NCBI GenBank assembly: GCA_964458415.1
Contig: CAYWIT010000007.1
Span: 44,082 to 108,081 of the forward strand
DNA length: 64,000 nucleotides
Source of the DNA: CAYWIT01 sp964458415
GTDB lineage: Bacteria > Pseudomonadota > Alphaproteobacteria > Micavibrionales > UBA2020
Direction: 5' to 3'
In this document: positions 50,000 through 56,175 of the stretch, in pieces
Layout of the letters: every line of letters begins with the position of its first letter
Numbering within the stretch: position 1 is the first letter of the stretch
Notes under the pieces: generated by a model
Databases searched by the model: none
What the model was told of the DNA's origin: nothing
The model's input: only the letters and a program-made list of their open reading frames with translations
Position numbers and translations under genes: made by a program

Positions 50000-50941
50000 T
50001 TAAGGAACGGCTCTGATAAAATACGGGTACTGCACGTAGAAACGAGCATATTGCTTCATTTTTTCAACATTCGCTTTTTTATCCGAATCAATCTTGTACC
50101 CCAAGGATCGCACAAGAGTCCTTCCCGCGTCCTTACGACAGGGGAGGTGAGCTTGCAAGTGCAGTCTTTCCTTTGAACTTAGGGTGGGGACATCTATCAA
50201 TTTCGGTTTCGCCCAATGCAGGTTGGCGAAGCTCCAGCCGGAAAAATCTTCTCTGACTTTCCGTCTGCCCTCCTTCCGACACATTATTCCGGTCAGTGTA
50301 AAAATGCCCAACCCGTCTCGATAGAAGAAAGAACATAAAGGCTGAAACACAACTCCGGTCATACTTGGCAACGCTTGCTGGGAAGCAATTTGAAGCATCT
50401 CTTGGAGCAGACAAGCAAACCCTTGGCTGTCTCGTGGCGGGCTTTTGTAAGAGTCCGGCCAAACTTTCTTGAACCGCGCAACAAAATCTTCCGCTTTTTT
50501 ATCATCGTGATAATGGCCGGGCTGTGCTTGTAGCGTAATTTTCACAACGCTTCCGGCTGGGGAGCGTTGCAGTAGAGACATAAATTCCTCGATTTGACTG
50601 TATTGCAAACCGGTATAATCCAACCAAAATATGCTTTTCTTATCTTTTGGGTCGTATTCGGACAGGAACGACCCCAGCTCCCTACGCAACAATTTTATAT
50701 TGCTGCTTGGACGATGGAATTTTTGTCTTTTATAAGTCTCCACATCCTCTTCTATTGAAACCATTTTCATGCCAGGGAAATTTTCATGCACCAACCTGAA
50801 ATCTTCCAGATACGGCCCGCCGAATCCGTAATAGACGTATTTTTCAAGAGCCGCCTTTTTATCAAGGCAGCGCAGGGCATCTACAAAGATAAAGCGGTCA
50901 ACGGCTTTATTCGTCCTAAGATGATAGGCTGGGGCGGCCAT
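50000..50941 (-). CDS. Hypothetical protein, Rossmann/methyltransferase-like, methyltransferase-associated
   Basis: I do not recognise this 313-residue family with certainty. It shows features of a Rossmann-type fold: a glycine-rich turn YVYYGFGGPYLEDF near residue 38, an acidic strand end MVSIEEDVETYKRQ near residue 60, and FWLDYTGLQYSQIEEF near residue 105. It has no signal peptide. The ATG overlaps the stop of the truncated GHKL-like gene by 1 nt (TAATG), so they formed one operon, and it is convergent with the C5 methyltransferase. It may be a subunit of a restriction system. Confidence 0.5.
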   Translation of the reverse strand: MAAPAYHLRTNKAVDRFIFVDALRCLDKKAALEKYVYYGFGGPYLEDFRLVHENFPGMKMVSIEEDVETYKRQKFHRPSSNIKLLRRELGSFLSEYDPKDKKSIFWLDYTGLQYSQIEEFMSLLQRSPAGSVVKITLQAQPGHYHDDKKAEDFVARFKKVWPDSYKSPPRDSQGFACLLQEMLQIASQQALPSMTGVVFQPLCSFFYRDGLGIFTLTGIMCRKEGRRKVREDFSGWSFANLHWAKPKLIDVPTLSSKERLHLQAHLPCRKDAGRTLVRSLGYKIDSDKKANVEKMKQYARFYVQYPYFIRAVP

Positions 50942-51639
50942 TATCTAGCTTCCTTCAGCATAAGATCGAAACATTTTTCGCCGACATCGGATGGGGAAGC
51001 ATTCTCATCCTCGAATAAATATAGTGCCAACTTGTTGACGTCTTTAATATCCTTAACGTAAGAAATGCGTCTTTGCTTTGCTTCTATTTTTTTCGGCATT
51101 GGAAGTGTCGGTCTATATTGAGAACCTGCCGGCACGCTCTTGGTCGTTTTGCTAAATTGTAACTTTTGCTCTTTAATCTGCTCCAAAGACATGGGCCTTC
51201 CCGCAGCCATATGTTTCTTTGTCGCGTCTGCCTGACCTTTCCATTTATTGGTGTAGTCTGTAAAAATTGTCATCCCCTCCCGCATTTTGTTTTTTACTTG
51301 AAGGTACAGAGGAGAGGATGCGTCAATGCCACGCTTTGTTGTCGTTGTCGGCAACTTTGATGGGTCTTTAGATCGGAACTCAACAATTCCAGATATGGCG
51401 ATAAATTGAGTGTGATAACGAGGAACGCCTGCCTCTCCCCATCCAGTCAACTCACTTCTATCGCAATACAGGACAGCCCTATCATTACAGATAACCGTCC
51501 AACCGGCATCCATAGAAGAATACTGCTTCTTTTCTTGTTCGTCATCGAGCTCTTCCTGAGACGGGATGGGACGTGTAAACCCGACGGCAAGGAAAACCTC
51601 TATGCCGCAAGCTATAGGTCGTGCGGGCAATGCCGTCAC
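50941..51639 (-). pseudogene. C-terminal remnant of a methyltransferase-associated protein, possibly GHKL ATPase
   Basis: About 215 native codons remain. The region RYHTQFIAISGIVEFRS, then LPTTTTKRGIDASS and MTIFTDYTNKWKG matches, as I recall, the C-terminal half of GHKL-type ATPases found beside cytosine methyltransferases. None of the ATP-binding motifs remain, because the 5' end is replaced by an integrase gene read in another frame; the join is near 51590-51602. The frame starts with an accidental GTG. The remnant is probably non-functional unless the intact part lies elsewhere. Confidence 0.45.
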
Positions 51640-52756
51640 GGTCGTATTTCAAATTGAGCTTTTCAAGAACCCTGTTGAACCGTTTCACATTGCTTTCAGG
51701 AAAAACTGGGTCGTTAGGTTGCGGATAGACAGGATTCTTCCTCAGTTCCTCCCGCGCTTCTTCACCTATCTTTTCAGGGATAGGTCTGGCGCGGTTAAGA
51801 ATTCTTGAATAAGGCTTGACGGCGTTGGGAGTGCTTTTGCAATAGCCCACGCCGCGCTTGCCGCGCACCTCGATAAGCAAAATCTGGTCTCCGGTGTCGG
51901 CGTCTTCAATAATCTGAATATCACGATGCAAGAGGTTTCCAGCTTCGTCGGGGCGAAGTCCGGTATTTCCCATGAACAGCACATAGTCATGAAGCTGTTC
52001 GGCGTTCCAAATATCCTGCGGACGCCCTACTTTCGTTTGGGCGCGGGTTTCAGTGTAAAGAGCTTTATATTCCGAAGGGCTGAACCACGGCCTATGCACA
52101 ACCTTCCCTTGAGATTTATAGGGGGCGGACAGGTCTGGCAAAGCCGTAAGCCAACCATGACGAATGGCGGTTTTCAGCACCTGCCGAAGCGTAACGATTT
52201 CATCGTGAAGCGTGCTTCGGGCGGGGGCTTTGGCCTTGTGCGGGCGATTGTCTTCGGCATGGGGGTTTTTCTCTTCTTTAGGCGTCATGCGGGCGACACG
52301 GTATTCCTGCACTCGCCCCGCCGTAATGTCGGAAATGTTCATGTCGCCGAAGAAGGGATTAAGGTGTACCCTGATACGAACCTCATGGCCACGCGCCCAT
52401 TTGGCACTGCGCTGTCCTTCGGTAATGGTTTGGTATTCTTTTAAAAAGATTTCGGCGACGTCGCTGAAGGTCTTCTCGGTGATAAGCACCCCTGCGATTT
52501 TCTTGCCTTTCAGACCAAGATACCAGTCCTCGGCAAATTGCTTGGCAAGCTCCAAGCTCTCCTCTTTGGTGGACGTGCGGAACTTCTTTCCATCAAAGTG
52601 GGCTGAACATTGCCAGTAACGGGCGCTTCCGTCGCGCTTATAGACGCGTACAGCGCCGCCTAAAAGCATATGGGCTGGTTGTTCGGTGTTGATACGGGGG
52701 CGGCCTCGCCCGCGTCGTTTGGGGGCTTCCGGCAGGGTCTTTTCTGGCGTGTCCAT
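51542..52756 (-). pseudogene. Tyrosine integrase, C-terminally truncated
   Basis: The 404-codon frame begins with an AT-hook-like KRRGRGRPRI segment, an arm-binding region and an N-terminal core-binding domain (about residues 95-200). The first catalytic Arg is present (MGNTGLRPDEAGNL). The reading ends its match at TTYSLRH (residues about 379-385, box II); the normal continuation with the second His and the nucleophile Tyr is missing and is replaced by 19 unrelated residues that share DNA with the neighbouring remnant. It should be inactive. It lies 128 nt from the tRNA-fMet att fragment, the usual place for an integrase. Confidence 0.8.
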
Positions 52757-52883
52757 GATGTGTCTCCGCTGTAAAGAATCATCGGCAGGTAAAAAACCTG
52801 AAGGCCTTAAAAGTGTGTCTGGAATGTGTCCAGCTTTTTTGGCCTATTTATGATTATACAGCGAAGCTAAGTGCTTGAAAAGT

Positions 52884-52929
52884 TGGTTGCGGGGGCAGGA
52901 TTTGAACCTGCGGCCTTCAGGTTATGAGC
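52884..52929 (-). mobile_element. Attachment site: 46-bp 3' fragment of tRNA-fMet
   Basis: On the minus strand this is the 3' part of an initiator tRNA-Met, from the anticodon region (CTCATAACC) through the T arm (GGTTCAAATCC) to the encoded CCA. The 5' half of the tRNA does not precede it; the adjacent DNA is unrelated. A truncated tRNA 3' end beside an integrase gene is the hallmark of an att site formed by site-specific integration. The full tRNA-fMet would be the other boundary, outside the window. Confidence 0.85.
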
Positions 52930-53072
52930 GCAAACCATCCATCCTTAAGTACCTGATATTTCACCACGAAATACCGTCTTCTTCATACTGGGTAAGTTTT
53001 GGGTAAGTCAAGAAAATAATGCTCCAGTATACTTTCTGTACTCTACGACAGCGCAAAAGCGAACACAATCCA

Positions 53073-53108
53073 CCATTTATTCACCGCATATTTTGCGGCG
53101 AATAATGG
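53073..53108. repeat. Long hairpin upstream of the HEPN-like gene
   Basis: An arm of 16 nt (53073-53088) pairs with 15 nt (53094-53108) around a TATTT loop, with one bulged T and one mismatch. No T run follows, so it is not a typical terminator. It is 104 nt before the next start and could be an operator or an RNA structure in the leader. Confidence 0.55.
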
Positions 53109-53212
53109 GCTTAATCACCGCATGGGGAGATTTTTAAGTGCCTGCTGGCAAGGTTATTTTGTTTCGCGTAAAATTCCCTAATAAAAATCTTTTCCAGCAG
53201 AAAGGACAAACT

Positions 53213-53668
53213 ATGAGTGCCTTTGAAGAGTTGTCCAAAAAATTAGGCTTATTAGAAATAGCCACTGTAACAACTTATCCTGATAGCGCCCAGTTGTGCC
53301 GCACGGACATTACCGGTGTTTTGTATAAAAAAGCATTCAGCTCCAAATTGGAAGGAACCCATCCTTTTTTGGGAATTGACTGGAACAATAGTCCCTTTTC
53401 TACCTTTCGCGTCTTAAAAGAAAAGCCCCCCAAAAAACTACGGATGGTTACAAATCAGGGTAAAAAGAAACCTGAATTTGTTGATATTGGTACTGTTAAT
53501 TCTTGGGACACCTTCATAGACAGCTTTCGCCAACTCAGAAATAATCTGGTTCATGGCGCAAAGTTTGTTCATTCGATGGGGTTAGATAGCCGTGACGACG
53601 CATTAATAGCGGCAGGTCTTTCTTTTATAAAGTTTCTTGAAACTAAAAACATCATATCTCTTCAATAG
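53213..53668 (+). CDS. HEPN-like small protein paired with a phosphoesterase
   Basis: This 151-residue protein has SFRQLRNNLVHGAKF near residues 105-119: R109-N110-x3-H114, the HEPN R-N-x3-H pattern with a hydrophobic helical setting. The rest is a mixed region of unknown fold (residues 30-95). AAAGGA lies about 7 nt before the ATG at 53213; the longer frame to 53138 lacks a site. It is 8 nt before a metallophosphoesterase gene, so both are likely made together. It may be an RNase toxin, but HEPN-like bundles of this type can also be non-catalytic. Confidence 0.55.
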   Translation: MSAFEELSKKLGLLEIATVTTYPDSAQLCRTDITGVLYKKAFSSKLEGTHPFLGIDWNNSPFSTFRVLKEKPPKKLRMVTNQGKKKPEFVDIGTVNSWDTFIDSFRQLRNNLVHGAKFVHSMGLDSRDDALIAAGLSFIKFLETKNIISLQ

Positions 53669-53676
53669 AAACAGCC

Positions 53677-54459
53677 ATGAAAATCATTACCTATAGCGAT
53701 CTGCATTTGGAATTCGGCACGGACTTCCTGCCCCCGCAGAACAGCGATGTCGATGTGATGATTTTGGCAGGGGATATTTGCGTTCTGAAGGACTATGAGC
53801 TTCTTGACCAGTTTCTTGTCGGCTGGAAAAAACCTGCCCTTTACGTGACAGGAAACCACGAATACTACACGCGCCGCTCCATGACGAAAGAGAACGCCGA
53901 TCTTAAGGGGTGGCTCGCGGAAGCCCATCCAAATGTTCATCTCCTGCTTGATGAATCCGCAAGCATCGACGGCGTGAACTTCTTCGGCGGCACTATGTGG
54001 ACGAATTTTGCGGGCTATAATCGCAAGGCCATGAATTTTGCCTTGAACAGCATGAACGATTTTCGCCTTATCAGGACAGAGAATGATGATGTTTTGATGC
54101 CTATCGACACCGTTGAGCTGCATGAAGTCTTTGTAGAAAAGTTGACAGACTGGTTTGAAACGCCCATGTCTGGCGCTCGCGTGGTCATCACGCACCATGC
54201 CCCCGTTATCAACCCGCACACAAAATATCGTGGAAGTGAACTTTCTCCTGCGTTCAATTCCCTCGATATGGAAGAAATTATCGCCAAGTACCAGCCGGAG
54301 CTCTGGGTTTATGGCCATACGCATGAATGTGATGATCAAATGGTCGGTAAAACAAAAATTATTTCTAATCAGCTTGGCTATCCCAATCCACATGTTAAAG
54401 ACAGCTATGAATGCGCGGGTTTTGATCCAGCGGGCGCTGCCGTAACAGTGAGAAAATAG
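53677..54459 (+). CDS. Calcineurin-like metallophosphoesterase
   Basis: This 260-residue enzyme has the complete two-metal site: YSDLHLEF (Asp8, His10), LAGDICVL (Asp32), TGNHEYYTRR (Asn59, His60), ITHHAPV and GHTHECDD. It is cytosolic. Families with this layout hydrolyse phosphodiesters or phosphomonoesters, including 2',3'-cyclic nucleotides, and often act on RNA or signal nucleotides. It follows the HEPN-like gene by 8 nt. Substrate is unknown. It is convergent with hipA. Confidence 0.88.
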   Translation: MKIITYSDLHLEFGTDFLPPQNSDVDVMILAGDICVLKDYELLDQFLVGWKKPALYVTGNHEYYTRRSMTKENADLKGWLAEAHPNVHLLLDESASIDGVNFFGGTMWTNFAGYNRKAMNFALNSMNDFRLIRTENDDVLMPIDTVELHEVFVEKLTDWFETPMSGARVVITHHAPVINPHTKYRGSELSPAFNSLDMEEIIAKYQPELWVYGHTHECDDQMVGKTKIISNQLGYPNPHVKDSYECAGFDPAGAAVTVRK

Positions 54460-54486
54460 GAATACTTCACTCCTTGAGGCCAGCCT

Positions 54487-55752
54487 TTAATCATCTGCCA
54501 ACCGGAATGCTCGCTTCATAAATGCCGCTTCCCGTTCCGATATCCCAGCTTTCTTTGCCAGTTTTTGCCATGGTTTCACGGCCTTTTGTACTTCGGCCAG
54601 CACGACTTCCGCACGGGGTTTCTTCAGACGGAAATACGGCGCTACCGACAAAGCCAGTTCAAGTCTCTGCGCGTTATCGTCCTTTGAAATATTGAGGACA
54701 AGACCGTCACCAGCGGCAACGGGGTTCATGTCATAGGCGGGGGAAAGCACCCAGCCTTTCGGCGTTAGTAGAAAACCGTGGTTTCGCAGGTGGTCATCTG
54801 TATTTGAAACACAGATATTGAACACAATCCTGCGCCAAAGCTGTTCAAGGTCTTGGGTAACCCTTGCCCCGCCACGGATAATAAACTCGGCTATATCAAG
54901 ATAACTGCCATGCCCCCCGTCTTTTTTGCCCAGCAACGTCATGACGGATGCAAAGTGGATGCGCTCGCCTTTATCGTTCCGGTCGAACCGCTTGGTCAAA
55001 AACGTGTCATGCGTACCGGAAAACTTCTGGATTTTGGCGGGGGAAACTTCAATCCCCGCTTTGTGCGCCAGTTGGTGAACAAGAAATTCCCATGCACCGA
55101 TGTTTGTTTCATCGCGTCGGCTAGGGAATTTTGCAATCCAGAGTCCGCCGTCCTCGTCCACGACTCCGGCCTTCGGGCGAGCGCCCCCCAATGAGCCGCC
55201 GGGGGCGATAAGCATATTGAGCCACTTGGAATAATCTTTACTCTTTTCTGCATTATCCTTTTCTAGCTGAAGACTGGCGTCCTCAAGTTCTCGCAATCTT
55301 GCCCATGGTGGCGAAGCCATAGCCGTATTATTATCCAAAAACGGTTGGCCATCGCCCAAGCGAAAGCGCAGCGCTCCCATGCGGTGTCCGTCATAAACGC
55401 CCAGCAGATAGTCGGATTCCAATAATGGCCTGACGTCTCTTTTTTCAGTGTTGGCCTGTTGCGCCTCACGGCGTTGCATAAGTACTCGCCCCCATCGGTC
55501 AGGCGAGGAGTCTAAAAAAAGGCCAAAATTGTCTTTATCATCACGTGCATACTGCGGGCCTGAAAATAAGCCTAAATCAGGGTCGAGTATTTGGGCGTGG
55601 TCGGATTTCAGCCATGCAGCGTCATATTCAAATGAAAAAACCTCCTTTCCTCTGGCGGGTGTCGCATAAAGTGTTCCCATCAAAGTCGGATTTTCTAGTC
55701 CTTGCCAATGAGCGCAGACTTGAATGGCTTTTTGATTTTTAATTTTTGCCAT
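54487..55752 (-). CDS. hipA: HipA-family toxin kinase
   Basis: HipA kinases arrest growth, in E. coli by phosphorylating glutamyl-tRNA synthetase. The 421 residues show the N-terminal subdomain (GTLYATPARGKEVFSFEYD), the Gly-rich loop (APGGSLGGARPKA near residue 185), the catalytic segment NTDDHLRNHGFLL and the metal-binding SPAYDMNPV. All key kinase residues appear to be present. The ATG is 3 nt after the hipB stop, so the antitoxin is made first from one mRNA. The target protein cannot be told, as HipA homologs differ. Confidence 0.92.
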   Translation of the reverse strand: MAKIKNQKAIQVCAHWQGLENPTLMGTLYATPARGKEVFSFEYDAAWLKSDHAQILDPDLGLFSGPQYARDDKDNFGLFLDSSPDRWGRVLMQRREAQQANTEKRDVRPLLESDYLLGVYDGHRMGALRFRLGDGQPFLDNNTAMASPPWARLRELEDASLQLEKDNAEKSKDYSKWLNMLIAPGGSLGGARPKAGVVDEDGGLWIAKFPSRRDETNIGAWEFLVHQLAHKAGIEVSPAKIQKFSGTHDTFLTKRFDRNDKGERIHFASVMTLLGKKDGGHGSYLDIAEFIIRGGARVTQDLEQLWRRIVFNICVSNTDDHLRNHGFLLTPKGWVLSPAYDMNPVAAGDGLVLNISKDDNAQRLELALSVAPYFRLKKPRAEVVLAEVQKAVKPWQKLAKKAGISEREAAFMKRAFRLADD

Positions 55753-55755
55753 GTT

Positions 55756-56061
55756 TTATTTCTTTCCTTTGGCTTGCGGCAATCCAGCATCCTGCAATTT
55801 TCTGCCGAGCGGATCGTCTTTGCCGATCAAAAGCAAGTCCTTCTCCAGACCAAGACAAAACAGCACATTGGCATAAGAACCCAATGTTACACCGTTCTCG
55901 CCACGCTCGATGGCGCGAAGGGTTTTTCTGGTCATGCCCGCGCGTTCCGCCAGCATCGTCGTCGAAATCTTGCGACGAAGACGGGCAAGGCGGATATTCT
56001 CACCCAGCTCTTTCAAGATGCCGTCAAGTGCTGAAGCCGAAAATGTCGTTTTACGCGCCAT
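55756..56061 (-). CDS. hipB: HipB-like XRE antitoxin
   Basis: This 101-residue protein has an HTH domain (LGENIRLARLRRKISTTMLA, RAGMTRKTLRAIERGENGVT) and a Lys-rich C-terminal tail (PQAKGKK) that is probably disordered, as in E. coli HipB. It should neutralise HipA and repress the operon. GAGGAAG lies upstream of the ATG at 56061. Two operator-like palindromes lie immediately upstream. Confidence 0.9.
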   Translation of the reverse strand: MARKTTFSASALDGILKELGENIRLARLRRKISTTMLAERAGMTRKTLRAIERGENGVTLGSYANVLFCLGLEKDLLLIGKDDPLGRKLQDAGLPQAKGKK

Positions 56062-56079
56062 GTGATTCTTCCTCTATAC

Positions 56080-56129
56080 TGGATATTATTATACCCAATA
56101 TAGGCTTAAGTTGGATATAATAATATCCA
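56080..56129 (-). promoter_or_regulatory. Two phased HipB-type operators over the hipBA promoter
   Basis: Operator 1 (56080-56097) is TGGATAT-TATT-ATACCCA with one mismatch between arms. Operator 2 (56112-56129) is TGGATAT-AATA-ATATCCA with perfect 7-bp arms. Their centres are 32 bp apart, about three helical turns, so two dimers would sit on the same face. A TATAAT-like -10 element on the minus strand lies within operator 1. A further half-site ATATCCA occurs at 56162-56168. The GGATA/TATCC arms recall the E. coli HipB operator. Confidence 0.75.
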
Positions 56130-56175
56130 TTATATTGCAAAACCTTGATTTTTATAGATAAATATCCACTCTGGC

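Larger units (their letters stand above)
52757..53212. other. 456-bp intergenic stretch with att fragment and hairpins
   Basis: No gene is supported here. It holds, left to right: a terminator-like hairpin on the plus strand (CTGGA 52819-52823, TCCAG 52829-52833, then C and six T); the tRNA-fMet 3' fragment (52884-52929); a long hairpin (53073-53108); and a second copy of TCACCGCAT (53081-53089 and 53115-53123). The region marks the boundary between the decayed integrase element and the HEPN-metallophosphoesterase pair. Confidence 0.6.
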
